Assembly: GCA_963678675.1 (NCBI GenBank)
Contig: OY783191.1
Location: forward strand, 10,316,995 to 10,380,994
Direction of reading: 5' to 3'
Origin: Xiphydria camelus
Lineage: Eukaryota; Arthropoda; Insecta; Hymenoptera; Xiphydriidae
Length of the DNA: 64,000 bases
The notes beneath the pieces were generated by a model. That model was not told where the DNA came from and ran no database searches. It saw only the letters and a program-made list of their open reading frames with translations. This document shows, in pieces, positions 53,699 through 63,885 of the stretch (position 1 is its first letter; each line of letters starts with the position of its first letter). A program made the position numbers and the translations under genes.

Positions 53699-54006
53699 GT
53701 CAGACGGGGCAATACGGGATGGACAAAGGCTTAAAAAACGGCGGCCTCTTCCCGTCCGTGTTTAACGTAGCGGCTAAAGCGGATATTTTTGTGAACGCGA
53801 CTTGCGGCGAGGATGGTCCGGAAACATTCTGTAAGCTTGCGGAGTCCTCCAGATGCGCGGTATGCGACGCAAGGAGTCCCGATCCTGGAAAGAGACATGA
53901 CATAACCCACGCTCTGGATTCTAATCCTGGAAGATGGTGGCAGAGTCCAACCCTTGCGAAAGGAGACAAATACGAGTACGTCACGATCGACCTCGATCTG
54001 AAACAG
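53699..54006 (+). CDS. Laminin alpha chain N-terminal (LN) domain exon
   Basis: An internal exon bounded by an acceptor (GGTTGTTGCAG|GT) and a donor (CTGAAACAG|GTATTATT). The first two bases finish a split codon; the frame then reads QTGQYGMDKGLKNGGLFPSV. FNVAAKADIFVNATCGEDGP, ETFCKLAESSRCAVCDARSP and the diagnostic HDITHALDSNPGRWWQSPTL follow, then KGDKYEYVTIDLDLKQ. The N-A-T-C-G, CxxC and WWQSP motifs are those of laminin LN domains, which drive laminin polymerisation in basement membranes. The FNVA/ATCGEDGPE pattern is closest to alpha-1/2-type chains (wing blister group), from memory. The exon covers about the first 100 of some 250 LN residues. The remaining exons must lie beyond large introns; none is visible to 64000. 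Confidence 0.9.
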
Positions 54007-54076
54007 GTATTATTCCTTTTTACTAAGTATTTACGAATTTGGATTAGTTGTTCTTTCTTTTGGGTTCGACGATATA

Positions 54077-54830
54077 CGAGGTATTTCTCAAAAGTAAATT
54101 CCACTATTTTTTTAAACCCGTTTTGTTGGCGGGAAACGTTTGAAATTTGGAGGGAATATTTTTCTGTGTGTAGTGCACACACACAAGCCCTGTAAAATTC
54201 CTCTGCGCGTGCATTCATCACAAGGTCAGTCACGTCCCAGTCGCCATAGAGACTCCATTCGCTCCTACCGCCGATTGTGAACTTCGTGGTGTTACTCATT
54301 TTTTAACCGGAAAAAATAGAAATGCGATTGAAATTCATCGGGAGTTGTGTAGCGTGTACGGTGAAGATATTATGTCAAGGTCACAGTGGTTGCTCGTTTG
54401 CGCCAATCATTCACTGATGAAAGAAAAACACTGCACGATGAACAACGAAGCGGCCGGCCCTCGACATCACGCACTTCGAGTGTTGCCGAGCATGTTCGAA
54501 GGATCTTGGATTCCGATTGGCGCCTTACATTTTTGAAGAAATTCTTTATCAACTACCTCCAAATATTAAGATAAGCCGTGCAACACTTCACAGGATCATT
54601 TCTGGTGAAAACGAATAACATCACGAACTCTCTCTTCACAATCGGCGTAGGAGCGAGTGGAGTCTCCATGGCGACTGGGGCATGACTGACCTTGTGATGA
54701 ATGCACGCGCGCATATGAATTTTACAGGGCTTTTTCACTACACAGCTAATATTCCCTCCAAAGTTCAAACGTTTTCCGCCAACCAAACGGGTTTAAAAAA
54801 TAGTGGAACTTACTTTTGAGACACCTCTCG
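54077..54830 (+). mobile_element. mariner-like element with very long inverted repeats
   Basis: The ends CGAGGTATTTCTCAAAAGTA / CGAGAGGTGTCTCAAAAGTA are flanked by TA (54075-54076, 54831-54832). The inverted similarity continues for about 200 bp on each side, far beyond the roughly 30 bp usual for mariners. It lies in the intron just after the laminin exon, 71 bp past the donor. Confidence 0.8.
54300..54625 (+). pseudogene. mariner transposase DNA-binding fragment
   Basis: Across frames the plus strand gives EIHRELCSVYGEDIMSRSQV, RQSFTDERKTLHDEQRSGRP and STSRTSSVAEHVRRILDSDW, then LYQLPPNIKISRATLHRII. This is the paired HTH region with the GRP linker of mariner transposases. The catalytic domain has been deleted and the right inverted repeat follows directly. 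Confidence 0.8.
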
Positions 54831-54832
54831 TA

Positions 54833-56760
54833 TAATAAAGAGTACTTACGTCGATGCTTGCAGTAACCGTTACAATATCTACACTGTAAAGAGTAGCTGT
54901 AAATATTAAATTTTATAAATTGTCCTCTTTCAAAACTGATTATTTCTATTTATAAGTTATTTAATAGAATAAAGAAGAAAATACAAGAGAAATGATACTG
55001 CATTAAGACGCTATATGTCTCAAAAGTAATGAGACAAGTAATAGTATAAGGACCTCTGTTTTTAAGATAAGGATATCGTATTTTTTTCCAATTTGAGAGC
55101 AAAAGTAATATTTATTTTGGATATATCCTGTTCCAAAATATAATTTAGATCTTTTATGTAATTTTATCTGAGAATAGATGGTATGAAAAATAGGATATTA
55201 AATAGGACTGTAAATACGAATTTTTACGGGTTTCAAATCTCAATCCTATTGTAATTACTACTTATTTCTTTGTGTCTCACTTTTAATCTCTTTTTGGCGT
55301 CTTTAATCTAATGCAACGTATACTTGGACTTGAGATGAATTGGTTTGTCTTTATACAATCTCGGTATAAATACTACATAAGTATATCATAATCACGCAGA
55401 TTCGGTTAAATATTGATAATCATTTAGAATCATTGGCCAAGTTATTTTTAACTTTATTGATAAATAAATTTGGTCCTTTCGCTCGTCGATTTAGGCCCAC
55501 TTGTTCAATGTAAATTCAAGCTAAACCAGCCTTGAACTTACATTGAACAAGTGGGCTTTAGGAGTAGTCCGTAGCCCAGTTTAAAATTTGTCGTTTAGAA
55601 AATATTAGATGGTCGTTAACCATTCCCACGCGTATCCTTTGAACTTTCCGAAGAACCATAAAGTTCCACTTCTATCCCACGTTCATTGTGCGCATCTCCT
55701 CTGTTTTCAATTTATGACCATCTACTCGTTTGACTTAAACGGAAAGTAGTATAATGTGAAGAGGGAAAGGAGGAATTTTTTGTTACATTTTCTTGGAATT
55801 CCGAGGCGCAAGGTGGTTAGATACCTGCAGAGGCGCGCATAGAATCGCCTCTACAAATTGCGCGAGGGGCTGTCTCGACGTTTTAACGAGTCGACCACCC
55901 TCCGCGAGGGTTGCGACCTTGTTAGGGAAGTGCTCTATCGTCGAGTACCCAGTATTCGCTCGAAAAGCGTGTTCGAGGGTTCTTGATCGATAGGGGTGAG
56001 ACGTACAAATGGTATTGATTAACGAAAAAAGGGCGCGTTACTGAGTTTTACTCGTAAAATAATTTTTGCCGTGCAATTTTGAAAACTTCTAACGATATAT
56101 CAAAACAAATAATATTTATTGCAAAAGTCAAAATGTCGAAATAATTAATGTTAAACGTATAAACATTGCGAGGTATACCCTACGTGAATATTGGCGTCTC
56201 AGGTCCTGACGGGGCCATCAAAGGGTTAAGGAGGTGGAAGAAGTTCGTGTGAAAATAAAATACATAAAGTCGAACTGTATAATGTCCATGATGATAAATC
56301 AAGTCGCAGGTCAACTAGTAGGAATAACAATATGGAGTAATCGTATTACCTATATAGAAGCAGGAATTACGAACGTTCATTTCCTTGTAATCAAACGAAA
56401 GGAAAGTTAAGTATTCGGGAAATAATGGTGACACAATGTAAAATACAGTCGGTACGATATTTGTTCAGCCAGAATTCCTAGAAGACTGCTTTGTCACTTT
56501 CTTCGAATTATCCCTATTCGACAACCGAATTGGAGACATTGGCGACGCAGCGTTTACCGTAGCAGATTGCAAAATTAGCATTATTTGCATACCGTGCTTT
56601 GCAGTCGATTTATACGTAACGTGTTTCTTTGTGAGTGTATCGTCCTGTGAATTTTCAGTTTAATTTCTTATTGAAAGAATATGAAAGAAATGTTAAAGAT
56701 ATGTTTGGTAAATAACGCGAAAATTTGAAGATATGCTACTGTTTGCAAAGCGTCAGACCG
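54833..56760. other. No gene seen; one hairpin
   Basis: AT-rich DNA except a GC patch at 55790-55960. A 26 bp stem (55495-55520 against 55531-55556, GCCCACTTGTTCAATGTAA with one mismatch) encloses a 10-base loop. A possible piggyBac-type end (CAAAGGG|TTAA) occurs near 56221. Confidence 0.35.
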
Positions 56761-56817
56761 TTGCATTCCGAGAATGCCGTCTTATCGTTTCTGGGAATTT
56801 TGGCTCAACAAATATCG

Positions 56818-56928
56818 TACCCACTGTAGCTTCCGAAGGCAAGTATTTCGATTGAGGTATTCATACATTTTATTATGACATAATGTTTTAAAAACAAGGA
56901 AAAAACAGCGGCTTTCAATACAACCCCC
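56818..56928 (+). mobile_element. mariner 3' end fragment
   Basis: 'gtagcttccgaaggcaagta' and 'tttcgattgagg' match the end of the transposase at 37335-37364. 'aacagcggctttcaata' + CAACCCCC|TA is the terminus of the same family as 35899-37396. Confidence 0.8.
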
Positions 56929-57132
56929 TAATATTAAGAGAGGTGGAAGGAATCCTGAAAAGGCGATAAGTCACACGATTATAAAGTTTATGACTGCGCC
57001 GGATACCAATGAGTGCCCTAATCTAGGGGGCTATGAATGCTTTGAAAAGTCCCATTTGCTTATCGAAACAGTATCTATCCATAACACAGGCCGACGTTTT
57101 GAAACTTTTGAAAAGTTACAGAAAGAAAACCT

Positions 57133-58185
57133 ACTGTTTCTGACTAATTTTGGGTCGCTGAATGCGAATATGATAGCCGCTTTCCTCCATTAGCTCGTAT
57201 TTTTGTGTAACGCATAGTTGCCAATTTTACCATAAAATGTACTGGGCTAAATAAACTATTGTATTATCAGGGTTACCAGCCCAATAATTATTATAATGAG
57301 CTAATTGAGTACGAAAAAGGAATTAATTTCGTTTAATTGGGTAACTACTCCACAGTCATTGTCATAACCATCCTGATCAAGGCTATGGGGGAGGGAAAGA
57401 GGCGAGGGGTCTTGCTTTTTTCGCTTAAAAATATGCGACCAAAAGTTGCTGCACCAGAAAGCTTCGTAATTTTCATCTTTACTTTACCTAAAATACCTTT
57501 AATAACTTTGACAAAAGCACGCCATGCATCTCTCTTTTTCGTTTAAACTCTGTTCAAACAATTTATCATGCATCAGTTTGCGAATATCAGGTGCTATACA
57601 AATTTCTTCCTTTAATTTAGCATCACTTAATTTTGGAAAGAACTGTCTAAGGTAGCTAAATCCTTCACCCTCTTTGTCCATAGCTTTGACGAAATTCTTA
57701 TGTAGAGGTGGCAGTAATATCTTGGCTGGATCAACCAGAGGCTCATACTTAACATTGTTGGTAGCGGGCTTAAATGACTCTCTAGGGGGCCACTCTTTTT
57801 GTAAGAAATGTTTTGTTGTAGCTCTTGAGTCCCAGAGATACGGAAAACAACAGTATTTTGTAAATCCACCACACAAGTGTCAAGCGTTTAAAGTAGCGCA
57901 ACACGGCAGGCAAAATAATCGCGAATTTCTCTCTCCCGCGTCCTCCCCATTATCCACTCTTCATTATATAGATGCCAATGACAAAGTGCTTATGCCTTTT
58001 GCCCCCCAAATGATATGTAATAATTTTCTCATTTAAATAACCATTGCCGAGCCGGTTATTTTGATAAAAACTCAAGTCGATCTTTAAAAATATGGTAAAA
58101 ATCGAGCTAATCGAGCTGATCGAGTAAAACGGTTATCATTTTCGTAATCAGCGACCCAAAATTAGTCGGTAACAGTGGTTCTCCG
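57133..58185 (-). mobile_element. Degenerate element with inverted ends and ORF
   Basis: 'ctgactaattttgggtcgct' (57140) is inverted at 58149-58169. The element boundaries may extend further; no duplication was fixed. It encloses the minus-strand ORF remnant. Confidence 0.45.
57440..58000 (-). pseudogene. Uncharacterised arthropod repeat protein remnant
   Basis: The 57499-57876 minus frame reads YCCFPYLWDSRATTKHFLQK, EWPPRESFKPATNNVKYEPL, DPAKILLPPLH, NFVKAMDKEGEGFSYLRQFF and PKLSDAKLKEE. From memory this matches a protein type found in many copies in arthropod genomes ('LWDSRA...LLPPLH...FVKAMDK..G'), presumed transposon-borne. A short deletion follows LLPPLH. Past 57540 the frame shifts and decays. 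I cannot name its superfamily. Confidence 0.5.
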
Positions 58186-58189
58186 TTCG

Positions 58190-58780
58190 GTAACTAAACT
58201 GACGTCGGCCTGTGTAATTAATCACGATTTTCCATCAACTCTGTATAAGAGGATATTTTATCGCGGCAAGATTTAGTTAAATCTAAAAATTATATATGGA
58301 GACATATAAATTGAATTTTTAATTTTGCACAAGGTGAAGAGTTCTAGAGTAACACCTTTATGGGTTAATGGGGAATAGATGGACAAAAATTGTAATTTGT
58401 TCAATTATTAAATCAATAAATTATTTGACTTCGAATCTCTAGAGTATGTTGAGCAAGTTATAAACTATATTGTTTAGTGTTTATTTATATTGTTTATTAA
58501 AAATCACAGATTATTATAGGAAATCACAGATTATTATAGGAAATCAAAGACAATTAATGAATGTAGGATGAATAAACATTCATATAATTATTTATTTATT
58601 AATATCAATTTGCGTTTATACAAGAATATTTATCAAAAGATATAATCATAAATTTAGAAAAATATTGAGAAAGAATAATACAATTATAGAATATTATTTA
58701 TTCGAGCTCTCTCTTATTGACTGGAAAACAATTAGTATTTGTACATCAAACTTCATATGAACACCATTAGTAATACTTAA
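58190..58780. other. AT-rich; 20 bp tandem at 58501
   Basis: AAATCACAGATTATTATAGG occurs twice in tandem (58501-58540) with a partial third. Otherwise featureless. Confidence 0.4.
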
Positions 58781-58785
58781 TATCA

Positions 58786-58886
58786 CAGGAGCGTGCAGCA
58801 GATGAGGATTCGCGAGGACACCGACCGATCAACGAAGTTAAGCAGCAAAAATTGCGGACAGTAGTTGGATGGGTGACCGCCCGAGT
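58786..58886 (+). repeat. 5S-rRNA-derived SINE head, copy 3
   Basis: CCGACCGATCAACGAAGTTA, AGCAGC and GTTGGATGGGTGACCGCCCG. It runs without a break into 'agtctgaaattttgcccctattttgatggcc', the start of the adjoining repeat array. Confidence 0.85.
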
Positions 58887-59590
58887 CTGAAATTTTGCCC
58901 CTATTTTGATGGCCAGAGCCTCTCCATTGAGTAGAAGCTAAGGCATCCAAAGTAGGTTCTTGCTCGGTTATTTTGCTTCTACTTTGAAGCTTAAAATCGG
59001 AGAAATTTCCGTATTTTCCACTTTTAGCTTCAAAGTAGTAGTTATTTTGCTTCTGCTTTGAAGCTAAAAATCGGAGAAATTTCCGCATTTTCCACTTTTA
59101 GCTTCAAAGTAGAAGCAAAACAACATAGAGCGAGAACCTACTTTGCATGCCTTAGCTTCTACTCAATGGAAAGGCTCTGGCCATCAAAATAGGGGCAAAA
59201 TTTCGACTCGGGGAGGCCCTATTTTGAATGCCATAGCTTCTACCCACTAGAGGTGCTGTAGCCATCAAAGTAGGGGCAAAATGTTGACTCGCGCGCGCGA
59301 GGAGATCCTCTTTTCAATGCCGTAGCTTCTACCCAGTTGAGGTGCTGTGGCCATCAAAGTAGGGGCAAAATTTCGACTCGCGCGCGCGGAGACCCTATTT
59401 TAAATGCCATAGCTTCTACCCAGTGAAGGGTCTCTGGCCATTAAAGCAGAAGCAAATTGTACAGATAGGTTCAAAAAGCATCAAAATAGGAGCTCGACGA
59501 TCATATAGCATCAAAATAGGTTTGAAAAGTCGCTGTGGCCATCAAAATAGGGGCAAAATTTCGACTCGGGTTGAAGCCAAATCAATTCTA
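58887..59590 (+). repeat. 87 bp repeat array with inverted first unit
   Basis: Direct units begin CCTACTTTGCATGCCTTAGC (59131), CCCTATTTTGAATGCC (59217), TCCTCTTTTCAATGCC (59306) and CCCTATTTTAAATGCC (59392), spacing 86-89 bp. Each has 'agcttctacccagt', 'gtggccatcaaagtagg' and 'gcaaaatttcgactcg'. The unit at 58887-58965 is in reverse orientation. Two diverged copies of an 83 bp AAGCTTAAAATCGGAGAAAT block lie between (58985-59110). Shorter ATCAAAATAGG units trail to 59575. Confidence 0.85.
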
Positions 59591-59599
59591 GATCAGGAG

Positions 59600-61100
59600 T
59601 GAAATACATAGTCGATGTTTTTCGCTTAACTAGAGCCATTTGGTTCTGATCTGAGCTATCGGTAGGTATTACCATGAAATTACAGGAAGCCGGAGCGAAC
59701 GGTGTGCCCCAATCGATATGCAAAATCAGCGTCTCTGGCCTGTAAGTTATGCCCCACGTTGTATATTTAACATCGTAATAAAAATTTCATCTCTTTCTGT
59801 ACCTGCTAATTAATCACCCGTTAAGAGTTCAAAATTATATCGTCGGCTAAATATGTTAACCTGCTAACTCACATGCAGTCAGATTTTCAGGAACGAGAAC
59901 AAAATTGTCTTGATCAATACAAAAGTTCTTATGTGACAACGGATTTTAACACAATAGTTGTCAGTATTTGTCTAACCTTTTTTTAAATAAAATATATGTG
60001 AATTATTTAGTCTAGTTTAGCCATGAAGTTGCCGAGTATCAAAACATCTTAAAATCGTAAGATATGGAGTTAGTAGGTTAATACATTTAGCCGACGCTAT
60101 GGGGATAATTTTAAACAGAAATAATAGTTTATTTCTTTATACGTAAAAACAACAGTAAATTCCTATGGAACATTTAATTTTATTATTTTCCAAAGAAAAA
60201 ATAAGATTAAAAACATTTATTTCTAATGAGTCAATGATAATTGCGTGTAACTATTAATTGAAGACTGATAGATGGGTATATTGAGCGTTGCGCTTAATTT
60301 TCTTCCTCAAAAAGTCAGCACGCATTCCCCTTTCGACTATCTCGCCAGCTGGCGTTTCGGTTTGGAGTGAAAAATGTGCTTTTAAATGCGACGACCGCGG
60401 GAGGTATATATAACGGTTATAAATAATTTTCCAATTTGTCATCGCTAGTCTTCTAGAGACTGCGCACGCGTGCATGCTACGCATATCTATGTACGTACTT
60501 GCCTAGCTCCGGAAATAGCTTTGCTCGAATATTAGTCCGCCCAAAATATTTATCAAATCGACAGTATAATGAGTAAATATATTTACTCATATCAGGCAAT
60601 AAATTAACTCCTCCAAATCGCCGACTTTTGTATTTGTGTCTGGTGTTTCAAAGTAATAGAAATGTCAGAGAGGATCGTCTATTGGATAATTTGCCGATTA
60701 TGCGAAGCCGATTACCTGCAACATTTCTTTCAACCTATGTAACAATAAGTTCACTTTTTCCTTCTTTCCCCACTGTCTCAGTTTTTATCTCGCTCGTACC
60801 TATCTTTATTTAGTAGCCGTAGATAAAAGAGTTACAATAGGGTAGACATTATGGGCTCGTGATTTTTATTCGAATAGTATGAAATCTGAAATGTGGGAAG
60901 TCTAATCGGATCTTACGATTACATATTTGTAGAAATATGCACGTCGTGCATATTGGGATCTGTCAAATGGCGACATGACCTCTGGCGGCGAAAAAACAAA
61001 CTAGTTTTAGATAGCAGTTTTGGAGCTTAACATCGCATTAGAATACGAGAGTGCACATAATAATTTTTTCTTTCGCAAAATAACGTCAAAATTCTTAAAA
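59600..61100. other. No gene seen
   Basis: Mostly AT-rich without frames or repeats I can support. Confidence 0.3.
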
Positions 61101-61105
61101 CCACG

Positions 61106-61385
61106 AGTGAAATCGAAAGGTAGACTTAATTGCTACGTCCCTGGCTGTTAAAGTCGTTTAAATAAAGACGACGTATCTTTCCATTATTTTACAAAGCCGG
61201 GAAAACGCTTCGTGTACACTCTAGACGCGTTTGGAAATTTAGAAAAAATCGATTTTTAGAAAAGTGGATGATAATGTTAAAAATAAAATCAGTTATGCCG
61301 TATGCCAAAGTGTATTCACGTAATTTTTTGAGTGCTGATTATATTTCCGTTGCCTATGCATGTACATGCTTAACCTAAATGTTTG
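61106..61385 (+). pseudogene. Decayed THAP zinc-finger domain
   Basis: The frame reads LNCYVPGC, a TAA, then SRLNKDDVSFHYFTKPGKRF and DAFGNLEKID; a second frame continues LEKWMIMLKIKSVMPYAKVY and SRNFLSADYIS. THAP domains have C-x(2-4)-C, then W, and a C..H pair in a VCSxHF motif. Here VCSxHF has become VYSRNF, so both last zinc ligands are lost. THAP domains occur in P-type and other DNA transposases and in host proteins; the source is unknown. Confidence 0.55.
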
Positions 61386-61884
61386 CTCCAAAACAGTTAT
61401 TCTTCAGATGTTCCAGCTTCCAAGAGATTTTAAAACACGCTCCCCTTTAAGGAAGTTCCTATTACCCTGTTTTGTATTCGTCCACAGGCAAATTTCACAT
61501 TAATGTTAATCATATTTTACGTAAAAAACTACTTTTAACCCATTGAAATACATTGAACATGCACTTTTAAAGCCGCCATATTAATTTTAGCTCCGCCCAT
61601 AAGACAGATCCCAATAGGGTCGTAGTGGACAACCTTATCAATGTAACCAAGACCCTGAAGACTATAACCAAATTGTTTGGTGAAATATGGATCGTCTGTT
61701 TCATTAAATTTACCATTTTCTGATTAGAATAAATAATCATGTAGTCGGAATAACTAAACTCGTTTAACCAGATATGTTTTTTATTTTGTCTGTTTTTTCT
61801 GAGTTTATACATAGGAATTTATAATGCAATAGATTTTACACGGAAGAAAATATATTGTATTAGCAATTTTATATTAAGAACTTA

Positions 61885-62422
61885 TTGGGTTGGTAAAAAA
61901 GTCTTGCAACAGTTTTTTTTCAACTGTGTATTTTTAATAAAGATATTCGGGAATATTCTAGAATAGAAACTGCTACCATGTTTGAGAAGCATCATACTAG
62001 AAAAAGGTATTACTTATATAAATTACGAGTGCTTGTAGCGGGTATGCAGTAGTAGGCAATATGGATCAAGGTACGCTTCGAGCAATTGCTTATTATGAAT
62101 TCTTACAAGGGCATTCTGCCAGAGCAGCAGCTGACAATATGTGCAGAGTTTTTAAGACTAACATCGTATTGTATTTATTTAGAGCTCTTAACCGTGATAA
62201 TATTTTCTATGATGAGGAGGACCTCAAAAATACACTCCAAGAATTTTTTACCTCCAAATCTGAAGAGTTCTGGTTGAAAGGCATTGAGAGTTTGCCTGAA
62301 CGTTGGGCAAGAGTTATAGAGCTTAACGGTGATTACACTGTAGATTAAACTTTTTTCAATAAACTCTTATGGTGTATTAAAACAATGAGTTTCATTGTTG
62401 CAAGACTTTTGTACCAACCCAA
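61885..62422 (+). mobile_element. mariner deletion derivative
   Basis: Termini TTGGGTTGGTAAAAAAGTCT / TTGGGTTGGTACAAAAGTCT (inverted), flanked by TA (61883-61884, 62423-62424). The 538 bp element retains the transposase start and end fused in one open frame. Confidence 0.9.
62061..62348 (+). CDS. Internally deleted mariner transposase, open frame
   Basis: ATG at 62061, 95 codons, TAA. Residues 1-30 (MDQGTLRAIAYYEFLQGHSA, then RAAADNMCRVF) match the first helix of the N-terminal HTH. Residues 42-95 (LNRDNIFYDEEDLKNTL, FTSKSEEFWLKGIESLPERW, LNGDYTVD) match the extreme C-terminus. About 250 residues, including the second HTH and all catalytic acids, are missing, yet the junction keeps frame. 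It cannot transpose. A product could at most bind DNA weakly or multimerise; that is speculation. Confidence 0.75.
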   Translation: MDQGTLRAIAYYEFLQGHSARAAADNMCRVFKTNIVLYLFRALNRDNIFYDEEDLKNTLQEFFTSKSEEFWLKGIESLPERWARVIELNGDYTVD

Positions 62423-62424
62423 TA

Positions 62425-62957
62425 TATGTATATCCCGTGTAATTGGATATCTAATATTGGATAGTATCTGTAATCTTTTTATTATTAAATGATATAGTTA
62501 TCATATTTAGATATTACTGATATTTTATTGCGTATTATATTAGATTAGTTGAAATATACCGAGCATGCGTAACGCAGCAGAACTTCGCGCCGCTTGCCGT
62601 TTCACTCCGAGCGCTCCGCGTGACGGAAATGAAGACGGAGACGTTCTCTGTCAGCATGGGAAGGACACTCGTAAAAGTCATCTCCAGTATTTGAATGTTT
62701 GTTACGCGCATCCTGCTCCCTGACGAACTTGTATCTTTCTCGTTCGATTGGTACGTACTCGCGTTAAACAAGATTCCGTACACTCTTTTGTGGCTTTCAT
62801 GAAATATATTCTTCGATCTAAGGAATCGGCCGAGAGATGAAGAAAAAAACGACGGATAACCCACGTCTTAAGATTATCCCCAGACGCATTATTTGCGTCT
62901 ATAAACAGCAAACTTCAGAAGGCGCTGTGACGCGAATGTCTAGGCGCGAACCCGTTC
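62425..62957. other. No gene seen
   Basis: Moderately GC-rich stretch 62560-62720 without a defensible ORF. Confidence 0.3.
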
Positions 62958-62960
62958 TTA

Positions 62961-63277
62961 GAGCTAACTCACACGGTGCGACTTCACTGCGACAAAACTG
63001 TCGCACTCGGTCGGACTCGGTCGAGAGTACGTCGCACGCGGCAAATCAGCATGGAGACGTAGCGAAGCACTCAGACTTCCCTGCGACAGCAGTGCGACAC
63101 GCACCTCGCGCTTGTCTGTATGACATCTACAGTGGCGGTGTCGTTGTGTTAGTTTGCCGCGCATCTGCTCACGCGGTGGGACAAAACTGTCGCAGGAAAG
63201 TCGTCGATTCCTGCGACAGCGTGCGTCAGTTCTGTCGCACTGCTGTCGCAGTGAAGTCGTACCGTGTGAGTTAAGCC
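62961..63277. mobile_element. Second copy of element M3 (inverted)
   Basis: TTA at 62958-62960 and 63278-63280. Aligned inversely with 49025-49339 over nearly its whole length ('ggcaaatcagcatgg', 'gcgcttgtctgtatgacatc', 'ttgtgttagtttgccgcgca'). The left terminus is GAGCTAACTCACACGG, with changes from GGCTTAACTC. Confidence 0.85.
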
Positions 63278-63310
63278 TTACCGTCTGATATTGATATAGA
63301 AGGAGACGTA

Positions 63311-63641
63311 TGTAGCGGTTTATAGACTCGGATACACGTTAATTAGCCAGGGACTCAAGAACACCATACGATTGGCTGTATCGATCGCTGGCGGACGTCA
63401 ATTGTCGCAGGAGAAGTTCCCTAGGGCCTAAGAACATAGCAGACAAGAAAGGTTGGCGGGTGACGAGTATGCGTCTTTAGCACAGTACGCATAACTGCCA
63501 TACTTGTTCGTCTGCTAGATGCTCAGACCCTAGGGAACTTCTCCCGCGACGATTGACGTCCGCCGGCGATCGATACAGCCACTCGTACGGCGTCCTTAGG
63601 CCTCCGGTCAGTATACATCCTAGAGTCTACAAACCGCTACA
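63311..63641. mobile_element. 331 bp TGTAGCGG fold-back element
   Basis: Arms TGTAGCGGTTTATAGACTCG / TGTAGCGGTTTGTAGACTCT continue inverted for about 140 bp ('aggagaagttccctaggg' against 'ccctagggaacttctcc'). TA at 63309-63310 and 63642-63643. A truncated copy is at 44545. Confidence 0.85.
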
Positions 63642-63654
63642 TACCATATATGAG

Positions 63655-63885
63655 GGGCTGAGAAACATAGTGGTGTAAGTCAACAATAATAAGAAATTGT
63701 GTTAAGCCACTATACTGGTTCAGAATCACAAGCTTCATTTGGAAACATTTCGAAATAATTCATGTTTCTACTATATTTCATTAGAAAGCACCATCAGTTT
63801 TGTATTGTAAATGACTAGAGCTAAACTCGCTGAATCATAATGGTGTAAGTCAGAGTTATACCACTATGTTCAGAGACGTTTATTC
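63655..63885. repeat. Short inverted-end repeat
   Basis: AACATAGTGGTGTAAGTC (63664) is mirrored by the complement of GTTATACCACTATGTT near 63855-63871, with a third 'atggtgtaagtcag' at 63840. Possibly a small MITE. The rest of the window to 64000 shows nothing. Confidence 0.4.

Noticed and set aside
38042..54006. The CpG-rich frame at 38 kb as signal-peptide exon of the laminin gene
   Set aside because: A donor after CTA would leave phase 0, whereas the laminin exon at 53699 needs an upstream exon ending with one base of a codon.
53700..54299. A 199-codon minus-strand gene over the laminin exon
   Set aside because: It reads the antisense of the laminin exon and of the mariner inverted repeat; no family features.
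24749..58886. Functional 5S rRNA genes at the three 5S-like sites
   Set aside because: Only the internal promoter region matches; rRNA termini and stem partners are absent and the variable region is altered.
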